Counted from the first letter of the stretch, positions 46,600 to 54,916 are shown. The stretch: DNA of 64,000 bases from JBBQER01 sp052148155 (GCA_052148155.1 JBKQIY010000188.1:1-64000), one strand, 5' to 3'. Notes: a model not told the origin generated them from the letters alone. Program-made: numbers and translations.

Positions 46600-48315
46600 T
46601 CAGAACTTTCCGACGAGTTGCTCGACGACGGGGCCGAGAGCGACGACCGGGAAGTACGTGAGACCGACGACGATCACAACGACACCGGTCAACAGGGCGG
46701 CGAACAGTGGCGTGTTCGTTGGGAACGTCCCCGCCGACGGCGGCGACGGTTGTTTGCGTCCGAGCGAACCTGCGATCGCGAGCACCGGAATCATCAACAT
46801 GAACCGGCCGATGAGCATCGCGAGCGCGCCCGTCACTTCGAACCAATTCGTCGCGGCGTTGAGTCCCGCGAACGCCGACCCGTTGTTGTTCGCCATCGAC
46901 GTGTACGCGTAGGTCATCTCCGTGAGCCCGTGCGGGCCGGAGTTGTGGAGTGAGTTCAGCGCGGTCTTCATCACGATCGAGATCGCGGTGAAGGTGAGGA
47001 TCATCAGCGGTACGATCAGGATGTACAGCACGACCAGCTTCATCTCGGGCCCCTGAATCTTCTTGCCCAGATACTCGGGTGTTCGCCCGACCATCAGGCC
47101 CGCGATGAACACCGCCAGCAGCGCGAACAACAACATCCCGTACAGACCCGAACCGGTGCCGCCCGGATCGATCTCACCGAGCATGATGTTCACGAGCGGC
47201 GCCGCGCCGCCGATCGGCGTGTAACTGTCATGCATCGAATCGACCGAACCTGTCGACGTACCCGTCGTCGCCGCCGCGAAAAGTCCTGACGCGGCCGGGC
47301 CGAACCGGACCTCTTTGCCTTCCATGTTCCCGCCTGACTGGGTTGCAGTCGTCGTCTGGTTCGCGCCGACTGCCGTCAGCTTGGGATTGCCCTTCGCTTC
47401 AAACACCATCGCGACGAGCGAGATCGCGAGCCAGAGCACGAGCATCGCACTCAGCAACGCCACGCCCTGTTTGACGTCGCCTGCCATCTTCCCGAACGTC
47501 CACGTCAGCGCGAACGGGATCGCAAGCAGCATCCAGATCTCGAGGAAGTTGGTCAGCCCGTTCGGATTCTCGAAGGGATGTGCAGAGTTCGCGTTGAATG
47601 GCCCGCCACCGTTCTCGCCGATCTCCTTGATCGCCTCCTGACTCGCGATTGGTCCACCAGGGATCGTCTGCTTCGCACCCTCGACCGTCGTCACGGTACG
47701 CGCGGCGTGGAAGTTCTGGATCGCGCCTTGGCTCACGAGTACCAAAGTGAAGACGATCGACATCGGCAACAACACCCGGACGGTTGTCCGCACGAGGTCG
47801 ACCCAGAAATTTCCGAACGTGTGCGTCCGCCGCCGCACAAGTCCTCGAATCAGCGCGACCGCAACCGCAGCACCCGCGGCCGCCGACACGAAGTTGTGCA
47901 CTGCCAGGCCAGCCATCTGAGTGAGATGCGACATTGTCGTCTCACCCGCGTAGTTCTGCCAGTTCGTGTTAGTGAGGAAGCTCACGGCAGTGTTGAACGA
48001 CAACAGCGAGCCGACGTCCTTCTGATGATCCGGGTTGAACGGCAAGTGGCCCTGAAGCCGAAGCTGCGCGTAGAGGACCACCACGCTCGCGAAACTGAAC
48101 GCGAGCAACGAGATCGCATACGTCGTCCAGCGCTGCTCACTCGTCTCGTCGACTCCGCAGAGGCGATAGATCAAGCGCTCGACCGGGTGGAAGACGCGAT
48201 CGCCGGGCGCTTTCCCACCGCCATAGACCTTCGCCATGTACGACCCAAGCAGCGGTGTGCTGATCGCCAGCAACACCAACAGCGCGAGGACCTGCAACCA
48301 GGCGGCGCCCGACAT
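46600..48315 (-). CDS. kdpA: Potassium-transporting ATPase subunit A
   Basis: A 571-residue K+-channel-like membrane subunit. Selectivity-filter-type segments include SFLTNTNWQNYAGETTMSHL, NGGGPFNANSAHPFENPNGL and MANNNGSAFAGLNAATNWFE, each next to paired helices; RTPEYLGKKI is conserved near the C-terminus. It binds K+ and forms the conduction path. ATG 48315 overlaps the kdpF stop by one base (TGATG). Length and order (F-A-B-C) match the canonical operon. Confidence 0.96.
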   Translation of the reverse strand: MSGAAWLQVLALLVLLAISTPLLGSYMAKVYGGGKAPGDRVFHPVERLIYRLCGVDETSEQRWTTYAISLLAFSFASVVVLYAQLRLQGHLPFNPDHQKDVGSLLSFNTAVSFLTNTNWQNYAGETTMSHLTQMAGLAVHNFVSAAAGAAVAVALIRGLVRRRTHTFGNFWVDLVRTTVRVLLPMSIVFTLVLVSQGAIQNFHAARTVTTVEGAKQTIPGGPIASQEAIKEIGENGGGPFNANSAHPFENPNGLTNFLEIWMLLAIPFALTWTFGKMAGDVKQGVALLSAMLVLWLAISLVAMVFEAKGNPKLTAVGANQTTTATQSGGNMEGKEVRFGPAASGLFAAATTGTSTGSVDSMHDSYTPIGGAAPLVNIMLGEIDPGGTGSGLYGMLLFALLAVFIAGLMVGRTPEYLGKKIQGPEMKLVVLYILIVPLMILTFTAISIVMKTALNSLHNSGPHGLTEMTYAYTSMANNNGSAFAGLNAATNWFEVTGALAMLIGRFMLMIPVLAIAGSLGRKQPSPPSAGTFPTNTPLFAALLTGVVVIVVGLTYFPVVALGPVVEQLVGKF

Positions 48316-48407
48316 CAGAGCTTCTCCGGGAACAACAGCGCGTACACGAGGTAGGCCGCCACCAGCGCGCTGAGGGCGAGCCCGATGGCGCTCTCGATAC
48401 CGGTCAC
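48315..48407 (-). CDS. kdpF: KdpF, small subunit of the potassium-transporting ATPase
   Basis: A 30-residue peptide, VTGIESAIGLALSALVAAYL followed by VYALLFPEKL. A single membrane helix ending in the LLFPEKL/F motif is diagnostic of KdpF. It stabilises KdpFABC. GTG 48407 overlaps the stop of the preceding small gene by 4 bp (GTGA), and its own stop overlaps the kdpA ATG. Confidence 0.9.
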   Translation of the reverse strand: MTGIESAIGLALSALVAAYLVYALLFPEKL

Positions 48408-48550
48408 GCGGCCGCCTGCTGCGATCCGGTGTCCTCGATCGGCGCCTCGGCTTCGAGGTCGGGTCCGATGATGCGCTCGCACGCGTGGACGAACACGACA
48501 GCCACGGCGAAGAAGGCGACGAGTATCGCTAGGAATAGGACGTCGGCCAA
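48404..48550 (-). CDS. Small single-span membrane protein upstream of kdpF
   Basis: A 48-residue reading frame starting with TTG at 48550: MADVLFLAILVAFFAVAVVF, then VHACERIIGPDLEAEAPIED and TGSQQAAA. It has one N-terminal membrane helix and an acidic cytoplasmic tail. Its stop overlaps the kdpF start and its start lies inside the end of the upstream sensor-domain gene (22-bp overlap), so expression is coupled to kdp. Membrane-helix composition and the tight overlaps argue that it is real. No family name is known to me; a Kdp accessory subunit or regulator is an inference. Confidence 0.6.
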   Translation of the reverse strand: MADVLFLAILVAFFAVAVVFVHACERIIGPDLEAEAPIEDTGSQQAAA

Positions 48551-48966
48551 GACGGGGCCTCTCTGTCGGCGCGTGCGCGCGGGTCTGTGATGGTCCAGCG
48601 GCGAGCGAGTTCGTCACCCACGAGCCGCGCAACCGCGATGGCGTCTTCGCGTGATTCGGGTGGCAGCGCGACGCCGCACGTGGACACGTGAGGCACGAGC
48701 ACGAACCGTCCGAGGGTCAGCGCGCCGTACCGCACTGGAAGCTCGACCCCATGCGTCGACTGCCAGCTGGTGTAGGGCCGGGTGCCGGGCTCCGCCGCGG
48801 GAATCATGATGCGGCCGGGTTCGATGCGGGGAAGCAGCGCGTCGAAAGGAAATGGCTCGAACCAGCATGCGCGCAGGCCGAGACGTGCCTTGAACTCGTC
48901 CGCAACGTCGGTGACGAGGTTTCGGGGCGAGTCCGCATGCTGGGTCGAATTCGTCGGCGGGTGCAC
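48529..48966 (-). CDS. Stand-alone GAF-like sensor domain protein heading the kdp operon
   Basis: A 145-residue soluble protein starting with GTG 48966. Its core (FKARLGLRACWFEPFPFDAL, GVELPVRYGALTLGRFVLVP, then REDAIAVARLVGDELARRW) lines up with the C-terminal part of the DUF4118 protein at the other end of the operon (GLVDCAFETTESES; GVELPVVGRGRAFGRLVLF; LVAVAIADELG). It has no kinase, DNA-binding or membrane segment. It is the first gene of an apparent seven-gene unit. A role in sensing for Kdp control is inferred from context. Confidence 0.65.
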   Translation of the reverse strand: MHPPTNSTQHADSPRNLVTDVADEFKARLGLRACWFEPFPFDALLPRIEPGRIMIPAAEPGTRPYTSWQSTHGVELPVRYGALTLGRFVLVPHVSTCGVALPPESREDAIAVARLVGDELARRWTITDPRARADREAPSWPTSYS

Positions 48967-49266
48967 GCCTTCTTGTACGCCCGGACGCCTCGAGAAACCC
49001 GGGCCCTCACGTTCTTTTTGCGCGGGACGCTCGAATCATCACGCACTCTTAACGGGGTGGGCCGAGGTCCGGTTCCGCCGTGATTGCGATCGCGAGCGCG
49101 TCTCATCGAACAGAGCATGCGCGGGTTCGTGCTCACGGCCGACGTCGCAAACGTGCTGCTTAAGGCCTTATCTCCGAAGTGGAGCAAGAGAGTGAATTGC
49201 GTGGGAGGTCATGCCGGACGATAACGTATTCTTCGTCCGTTGTTCTCGAAACGAACAGGATCTTGG
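48967..49266. other. Divergent intergenic region between the kdp operon and the basic-protein gene
   Basis: About 300 bp with no supported gene. It should contain the promoter of the kdp operon (minus) and that of the plus-strand gene. No KdpE-type operator or clear -35/-10 pair was recognised by eye. Confidence 0.35.
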
Positions 49267-49752
49267 ATGCCCGCCCCGAAAAAGGCTGCGAAGAAGGCCG
49301 CGCGGAAACCCGCGAAGAAGGCGACCAGAAAGGTGTCCAAGGCTGCTGGGCAACGCAAGCTCAGTCCGGCGCACAAGCGAGCATTGGCTGAGGGTCGCAC
49401 GATGTCCGCGGTTGTCGATCGGTATCTGTCCGCGGTGAACACCCCCAAACGGAGGGGCCGGAAGGTGTCGAAGGCGGCGCTCCAACATCGTCTCACCGAC
49501 TCGCGCGCGAGGGTCAAGTCGGCTTCGGGTGTCGACAAAGTTCTTGCCGCGCAAGAGGTTCGTGACCTCGAGGTCCGAATCGCCAACATAGAGACTGCTT
49601 CCGGAGACGACAGCAAAAGCCTCGAAACCGCGTTCGTGAAGATCGCCCGACGGTTTGGCGACAACCGGGGCATCGGATATGGCGCGTGGCGAGACGCTGG
49701 CGTTCCCGCGGTCGTGTTGAAAAAGGCCGGAGTCGCGCGCACTCGAGGCTGA
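49267..49752 (+). CDS. Basic protein with histone H1-like N-terminal tail
   Basis: A 161-residue protein. Residues 1-30 are a Lys/Ala/Arg/Pro tail (PAPKKAAKKAARKPAKKATR) of the kind found in bacterial histone-like proteins. The middle is a charged helical, probably coiled-coil, region (LQHRLTDSRARVKSASGVDK; VRDLEVRIANIE). The C-terminus GIGYGAWRDAGVPAVVLKKA recalls short actinobacterial proteins with an AWR-x-x-GVPA-x-VLK-x-AG ending, which I recognise as a pattern but cannot name. Nucleic-acid binding is inferred from the tail. ATG 49267 is chosen because the tail begins there; an in-frame start 27 bp upstream is possible. Confidence 0.7.
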   Translation: MPAPKKAAKKAARKPAKKATRKVSKAAGQRKLSPAHKRALAEGRTMSAVVDRYLSAVNTPKRRGRKVSKAALQHRLTDSRARVKSASGVDKVLAAQEVRDLEVRIANIETASGDDSKSLETAFVKIARRFGDNRGIGYGAWRDAGVPAVVLKKAGVARTRG

Positions 49753-50274
49753 CGAACATCGCTTCGAGACACGCGTACGGGTCATCCGCTGCGGACGGAG
49801 CCGCGTCACCTTGCCGCGCTTCCTGACGCCGCGATCGTACTCGTCCGCGTGATGCACAACACGGTCCGCGACGACGATCACGGCACTCGAGTCCCGCACA
49901 GTCGGTTCCGCTCGCCCGTGTCCTCGACCACGCCCTCGTTCTCGGAGGCGACGAGTGGCAACGCGTACGAGCTGCCGCGGAAGCGCCCTGCTCGCGTTCG
50001 GAGGCACCGTCGCGACGTCGCCGGCTCGGACTTCGACGCGGCGGATCTCGAACCTTTTCGCTCCACGGGGATCACGACCACGCAGTCGGTCATCGGCGGC
50101 TGCGGCGCCGGCGACCTCGCGGGCGGGCCGGAGCGCGTCGACTGTCGGTGAGCACTCGCGAAAATGTTCTTCCTACTGCGCCTTTGGCGCGCTCATAACC
50201 TCGGTTTGAGCAATGTGGTGTACACATCTATTCGCCAGGTCGATCGTGCCCATTCAGCCACTAGTGTGCGCTCG
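49753..50274. other. 522-bp region without a supported gene
   Basis: No credible frame is seen. A plus-strand stretch near 49964 translates as TRTSCRGSALLAFGGTVATS, which vaguely echoes the CP-x-x-x-x-LAFGGLLA core of the secreted repeat protein that follows. A decayed repeat unit is possible but weakly supported. Confidence 0.3.
50262..50267 (+). promoter_or_regulatory. Putative -10 box (TAGTGT) for the secreted repeat protein
   Basis: TAGTGT ends 7 nt before ATG 50275 with no ribosome-binding site, fitting the leaderless pattern and fixing the start. Confidence 0.45.
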
Positions 50275-51114
50275 ATGTCCAGTCGCCCGCGCCGGTTCAC
50301 CGCAGCGACTTCGGGCGCGGTCGTCATCGTGTGCGTCGCGCTCGCGACGCCCGCGATCGCGTTCGCGTCGAGGACGACGAGCGGCGTCGTCGTCCCGAAA
50401 CTCGCGACTCGGTCGGTGACTACAAGCTGCCCGCGCGGCGAACACGTCTCTTTCGGGGGTGTGGTAGCCCAGTTCGTTGCCCCTCCCCACTCGGGTGCAA
50501 TCGTGTTGCCGGAGGAAATGCGCCGCACAGCTTCCAACCGGTGGACGGTCACCGGTACGAGTACGTCGGAGGTCACGGGGAGTCGGCTGACGGCGGTCGC
50601 GTATTGTGACCAGGGCAGCGTGCCGTCGTCGGTCTCCAACTCGGTGTCAGTCGGAGGTTACAGGGTTGGCGCCGCCATCGCGACGTGCCCAGCCGGCACT
50701 GTCGTCGTCGGCGGGGGCTACGACTCCGACGCGTCGGCGACGCATCAGGAAATCGTGGTCCGGTTGCAGGCGTTGTCTGCGAGGCAATGGGCCGTGACGG
50801 TTCTGAACATCTCCTCCGCGGCCACGACGCTCACCGCGCTTGCGTACTGTGCACGCAGCGGCGTCGTCGCTCGCGAGTACTTCACGACGTTAAAACTGCC
50901 CTCGCACACGGGTGGAACGGCGCGCGTTACATGCCCGAAGAGCACTTCGCTCGCGTTTGGCGGCCTGCTCGCCAATTCGTCGACCTCGGGGAGCAAGACG
51001 GCGGTGATTGCACCCTTCAGCTGGACGGCGGCGTCGACGACGCAATGGGTCGTCACCGCCTACAACGCCGGCGAGGCCCCGGGAAGTCTCGACGCCTTCG
51101 CCTACTGCCGCTAA
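50275..51114 (+). CDS. Secreted protein with three tandem Cys-flanked repeats
   Basis: A 279-residue protein with a signal peptide (about 1-32; basic start, then AVVIVCVALATPAIAFAS). The rest is three ~80-residue repeats. Each opens with a CP-type cysteine and a Gly-rich strand (SCPRGEHVSFGG; TCPAGTVVVGGG; TCPKSTSLAFGG) and closes with W-(T/A/V)-VT...L-(T/D)-A-(V/L/F)-AYC. Two cysteines per repeat could form one disulfide each after export. No known family is recognised. The last repeat ends two residues before the stop, so the protein appears complete. Confidence 0.7.
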   Translation: MSSRPRRFTAATSGAVVIVCVALATPAIAFASRTTSGVVVPKLATRSVTTSCPRGEHVSFGGVVAQFVAPPHSGAIVLPEEMRRTASNRWTVTGTSTSEVTGSRLTAVAYCDQGSVPSSVSNSVSVGGYRVGAAIATCPAGTVVVGGGYDSDASATHQEIVVRLQALSARQWAVTVLNISSAATTLTALAYCARSGVVAREYFTTLKLPSHTGGTARVTCPKSTSLAFGGLLANSSTSGSKTAVIAPFSWTAASTTQWVVTAYNAGEAPGSLDAFAYCR

Positions 51115-51129
51115 GTCCCGCCGGACCGG

Positions 51130-51735
51130 TTAATCGCGTTTTCGCGCGTCGAGCTGCGACGATCGGTTGTCCAATGCGGCGCGTACAGCCTCGGACGCGG
51201 TTCGACCTGCTGTGCGGACGTGTGTGTGATCGCGTGTCGCGCGCGCCAGGATGAAGGCACCCTCGAGCAAGCAGAACAGTGATACAGCGAGGTTGCTTGC
51301 CTGCGTCTTGGTCAGACCGAGCTCTCGGAAGCGGCCCGCAAGGTTGGAGAGCCAGGCCTCGAACACGTCGGCGGTCGCTTGGCGCAACGGCTCACTCGTG
51401 TTCGCGACCTCGAGGGCGACGGTCGCGATCGGACACGCGTCGACGTAGTCGGTGACGAGCAGGGTGTCGGCCGCACCCTCGAAGAATCTCCTGGTCGCGG
51501 TTACCGGGTCCCCGGCAGGTTCGTAAAAGAGGTCGATGAGCTGTCCGTACAGCGCGCCCGACCATCGGATTGTCTCGGCGCCAAGCTCTTCCTTCCCGTT
51601 CGGGAAGAAGTGGTACATCGATCCGAATGGTGCGCCGGCCGACTCCACGATCTGTTTCACGCCTGTGCCGACATATCCCTGCCGGCCGAACAGCGCCGCG
51701 CTCGCCGATATCAGCCGATCTCTGGTCGTCGACAC
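51130..51735 (-). CDS. TetR-family transcriptional repressor
   Basis: A 201-residue regulator. The N-terminal helix-turn-helix (RDRLISASAALFGRQGYVGT, then GVKQIVESAGAPFGSMYHFF) is typical of TetR. The C-terminal ligand domain resembles LmrA/YxaF-type members (GCPIATVALE-like: DACPIATVALEVANTSEPLR). TACACT on the minus strand (51748-51743) lies 7 nt before GTG 51735, so the transcript is probably leaderless. It faces the alpha/beta hydrolase gene across two palindromes and probably represses both itself and that gene. Confidence 0.88.
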   Translation of the reverse strand: MSTTRDRLISASAALFGRQGYVGTGVKQIVESAGAPFGSMYHFFPNGKEELGAETIRWSGALYGQLIDLFYEPAGDPVTATRRFFEGAADTLLVTDYVDACPIATVALEVANTSEPLRQATADVFEAWLSNLAGRFRELGLTKTQASNLAVSLFCLLEGAFILARATRDHTHVRTAGRTASEAVRAALDNRSSQLDARKRD

Positions 51736-51766
51736 GACCGGCAGTGTACCGGCAGATCCGCCCGAC

Positions 51767-51805
51767 TAGCGCGATCGCTCTAGTCATCGTAGAGTGATCG
51801 CTCTA
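51767..51805. promoter_or_regulatory. Twin TetR operator candidates
   Basis: Two near-perfect 16-bp palindromes, TAGCGCGATCGCTCTA (51767-51782) and TAGAGTGATCGCTCTA (51790-51805), each differ from the symmetric TAGAGCGATCGCTCTA at one symmetric base pair. Their centres are 23 bp apart, about two helical turns. They also form a 13-bp direct repeat (GATCGCTCTAGTC). The left site would overlap the -35 region of the tetR promoter. Confidence 0.7.
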
Positions 51806-51855
51806 GTCCAGTGTTCGTTGGGGAGGCGGCGGACCCCGCCGCGGGAGGCCGACTC

Positions 51856-52713
51856 GTGAAATCCGTGCAGTTGTCGAGCGGGGTCGTCGAGTACGAAGAC
51901 AGTGGCCGAGGCCCCGTCATCGTGCTCGTCGGCGGGTTACTCATGGATGCGACCCTCTGGCGCGACGTCGTTGCGCGACTGGTTCCGACCTTTCGATGCG
52001 TGGTCCCCGTGCTGCCGCTTGGCGGGCACCGACGATCGATGAGTCCTGACGCGGACCTTTCCCTGCATGGCATCGCCGAACTGCTTGCCGAGTTCATCGA
52101 GCGGCTCGATCTCCGTCACGTCACGCTGGTCGCGAATGACTGGGGCGGACCACAAATCACCGCGGTGCGACACCCCGAACGTCTCGCCGCGCTCGTGTTG
52201 CTCCCCGAAGAGGCATTCGACAACATTCCACCAGGCCTTCCGGGAGCCGTCGCCGGTTTCGCGGGACGTGTGCCGGGCGGGATCCTTCCTGTCGCACAAG
52301 CGTTACGCATGCCTGTCATGCGCCGACTTCCGTTCACGTTCGGATGGATGGCCAAGCGTCCGATTCCCGCTGATGTCGTCGCGAGCTGGATCGTGGGTAT
52401 CCGCACCGACCGGCGTGTACGCCGAGATGTCGCAAAATACGTACGGACGAGCGACTACACGGGGCTCGAGGCCGCGGCTGGCGAGCTCGCGCGCTTCGAT
52501 CGTCCGACGCTCGTGCTTTGGGCTTCGCAGGACCGAGTCATGCCACCCGTGCACGGACGACGCTTGAGCGAAATCATCCCAGGCGCGCAGCACGTCGAGA
52601 TCGACGACTCGTACACGCTGATGCCACTCGATCGTCCCGATGCAGTCGCGAACCAGATCGCGGCGTTCGTCACCGGAGTCCGCCAACGATCGGACGCCAA
52701 CGACAGCGATTGA
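51856..52713 (+). CDS. Alpha/beta-fold hydrolase (Asp-nucleophile type, catalytic His not evident)
   Basis: A 285-residue alpha/beta hydrolase. The nucleophile elbow VANDWGG places Asp95 where haloalkane dehalogenases and epoxide hydrolases have their nucleophile. A second acid, Asp226, lies in LWASQDRVMPP. At the place where the catalytic histidine is expected the sequence is EIDDSYTLMPLDRPD, with no His, so the enzyme may be inactive as a hydrolase or use another mechanism. GTG 51856 is chosen because GGGAGG lies 8 nt upstream; an in-frame GTG at 51811 would add 15 residues. It is controlled in all likelihood by the divergent TetR protein. Confidence 0.8.
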   Translation: MKSVQLSSGVVEYEDSGRGPVIVLVGGLLMDATLWRDVVARLVPTFRCVVPVLPLGGHRRSMSPDADLSLHGIAELLAEFIERLDLRHVTLVANDWGGPQITAVRHPERLAALVLLPEEAFDNIPPGLPGAVAGFAGRVPGGILPVAQALRMPVMRRLPFTFGWMAKRPIPADVVASWIVGIRTDRRVRRDVAKYVRTSDYTGLEAAAGELARFDRPTLVLWASQDRVMPPVHGRRLSEIIPGAQHVEIDDSYTLMPLDRPDAVANQIAAFVTGVRQRSDANDSD

Positions 52714-52943
52714 AACGGGTACCGGGGCCCGGCGGGGCTCGGTGAGGTGCGGGTTCCCGGTCCGGTCCGGTTTGCTGTTGTCGTTGCGAGCACACGCGAA
52801 CCGTGCTGCCCTCGATGGTGCACTGCCCGACACGCTCATGTGGACGTGGTCGAACCGGGATCTAGTGCCGCGACCGGCAACGTTCGCCCGGTCCCGGTGG
52901 TTCTCGTGGCGCACCACCACGCCCTGATGGAAGGCTGAGTCGC
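52714..52943. other. Intergenic region
   Basis: No supported gene is seen. AAGG about 9 nt before the next ATG is the only signal noted. Confidence 0.35.
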
Positions 52944-53492
52944 ATGCACGCAGTCGATCTCGTCTTCGCTATCGGGTGGGCAGCGTTCTGGATCTACTGG
53001 CTCGTAGCCGCCTTCTCCATGAAGAGGGGGCGCTTGGCTTGGTCTCGCGAGTTGCGTATCAGGGCGGTGATCCTCGTCCTAGTGATCCTCTTGGTTCGCT
53101 TAGGGGCCTTCCGAGGTCACGGCCTCAACTCGGATCCATGGCGCGCTGGCCTTGGGCTCATTTTCTTCGCTGTCGGCTTGGGGTTCGCCATCTGGGCCCG
53201 CGTACACATCGGGCGGAACTGGGGCCTGCCAATGTCGCAAAAGAACGAACCCGAGTTGGTGACCAGCGGCCCCTACCGCCTGGTCCGCCACCCCATTTAC
53301 TCTGGCGTACTGCTCGCGGGCGTCGGCACTGCGGTGGCGCTGAGCTGGCAGTGGCTAATCGCCCTGGCCTTGGCCGGGCTGTACTTCGTCTACAGCGCGA
53401 CTGTCGAGGAGCGCAACCTGACCACGCAGTTCCCCGACACCTACCCCGCCTATCGGCGTTCGTCCAAGATGCTCGTCCCCTTCATCTTCTAA
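52944..53492 (+). CDS. Isoprenylcysteine carboxyl methyltransferase-like membrane protein
   Basis: A 182-residue polytopic protein. Hydrophobic helices occur at about 6-24, 39-54, 68-86 and 120-150. The family core GPYRLVRHPIYSGVLLAGVG and the C-terminal EERNLTTQFPDTYPAYRR match the ICMT/PEMT methyltransferase superfamily, whose members use S-adenosylmethionine at the membrane. Bacterial members have varied or unknown substrates. The nearest genes offer no pathway clue. Confidence 0.85.
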   Translation: MHAVDLVFAIGWAAFWIYWLVAAFSMKRGRLAWSRELRIRAVILVLVILLVRLGAFRGHGLNSDPWRAGLGLIFFAVGLGFAIWARVHIGRNWGLPMSQKNEPELVTSGPYRLVRHPIYSGVLLAGVGTAVALSWQWLIALALAGLYFVYSATVEERNLTTQFPDTYPAYRRSSKMLVPFIF

Positions 53493-53884
53493 GCAGACTC
53501 GTCCGAGGAGCGCGTAACAATCCGTCTCGCGCCTCGACCGACCAGTCGAGAGGCTTGGCCGACGCCGACCGAATCGGCGATCCGCACCCCCTTTTTGGCT
53601 GCTCGATGGGTGACAATCAACCAGCGCAAACCTTTCCGGTCTCGGCACTAGACCCGACCACGCGTCCGTACCCTTGGTGCGCGCAGACGATCAAAACCGC
53701 CGCGATCATCGGCGGACGCTGCGGACGCGGCGTGTGGTCTGGAACCTCGACGAGGTGAGGACGAGGTGTCGCCGCGCGAGTTTAAGGATTCGACGAGAAA
53801 ACATCGTCACGCGAACCCTTGGTGCCCGGCGAGACTTCCAGGGTTCTCGACCGCTCGACACTCGCAGCCTGAGATCGGTCTGTC
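53493..53884. other. 392-bp region without a supported gene
   Basis: I see no frame with plausible composition, no repeat and no RNA structure. It separates a plus-strand gene from the end of a convergent lipoprotein gene. Confidence 0.35.
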
Positions 53885-54916
53885 TCACGTGTGCGCTTGT
53901 ATGAGTGCGATGACGCCTCCTGCGATGCGGCCGTCTCGACCGAGCCCGACCGTGAGGACGTGCGTGATCGAAGACCCGGTGCGATGGACGAACAGGTCGA
54001 GCGCGTCGGGGTCGCCGACCTCGGCGTACACGCTGATTGTGGTTGCGCCGTGCTGCAACGTCGTGACCGGTTGCCCGGTCGGGCTCGGCGCGTTCGGATT
54101 GTTCGGTGGCAGGAAAACCGACGCGCCATCTTTCAGTGCTGCGACGGGTGTGGGGGGCGGGAACGCGCATGGGGCGAACTCGATGTGAGGCTTGATGAGC
54201 AGGAATGCCGAGTCTGCGAGAAACGGCGATCCGCACGAAAAGGTCGGTGTGTCGACGGTCCATGACGGCGGGATGGACAGCGCGACGCTGTCCTCGGTAA
54301 TGGCGTGCCAACTGGCTGGGGCCGTCTCGAGGGCCGGGTCGAGGGCGACGGTGCGAGCTGAAGGAGCGAGCGTGTCGAGGATCCGGCGTCCCAGCGTTCC
54401 GCGGGTGGCGATCTGCACGCCGAGTTGGGGAACGTCGTAGTAGTTCCAGCGGCTGGCGGGTGTCGTTCGCTGGTACACGCCGTACCCGTCGACCGTGAAT
54501 GATTGCCGGCCGCTCGACGTCTGGGATGACGGAACGAGCCCGACGGCCTGGGTCGGTATCGGCCACTGGCTCGCCGGTGTGCAGTTGGCTTGGGGAAGCT
54601 TGCCGGTGCTGATCATCCCTGCCGACGCGCCGCCGATACACGAACCCTGCGTTTCGAGAATCCAGTCGCTCGGCACCCACACTCTGGCTTCGCCTTGGTC
54701 TACCGGCTCCCAACCGGTGGGTACGCCGATACCCAAGTGTGCGTTCAACTGTTCGGCCGTTACGCCGACTGCCGCAAGCAGTGTGGTCGTGATCCTGCGG
54801 TTCTTCGCGATCGTTTTCGCTGCCGATGGGTCCTTCCCGCTGCTCGAGCATCCGCTGAAACACAGCACGAGGGCACCGAACCATGCACCGACCGCGTAGG
54901 ACGTCTTGTTCATCAT
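53885..54916 (-). CDS. Hypothetical lipoprotein with two related halves
   Basis: A 343-residue protein. The signal peptide ends in a lipobox (LCFSGC, Cys about 23), so it is expected to be membrane-anchored outside the cell. After a linker, two segments resemble each other: GWEPVDQGEARVWVPSDWIL with SCIGGASAGMI, and SWHAITEDSVALSIPPSWTV with SCGSPFLADSAF. Each is a ~130-residue unit with a Trp-Pro-Ser-x-Trp core and cysteines. No family is recognised. Confidence 0.72.
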   Translation of the reverse strand: MMNKTSYAVGAWFGALVLCFSGCSSSGKDPSAAKTIAKNRRITTTLLAAVGVTAEQLNAHLGIGVPTGWEPVDQGEARVWVPSDWILETQGSCIGGASAGMISTGKLPQANCTPASQWPIPTQAVGLVPSSQTSSGRQSFTVDGYGVYQRTTPASRWNYYDVPQLGVQIATRGTLGRRILDTLAPSARTVALDPALETAPASWHAITEDSVALSIPPSWTVDTPTFSCGSPFLADSAFLLIKPHIEFAPCAFPPPTPVAALKDGASVFLPPNNPNAPSPTGQPVTTLQHGATTISVYAEVGDPDALDLFVHRTGSSITHVLTVGLGRDGRIAGGVIALIQAHT

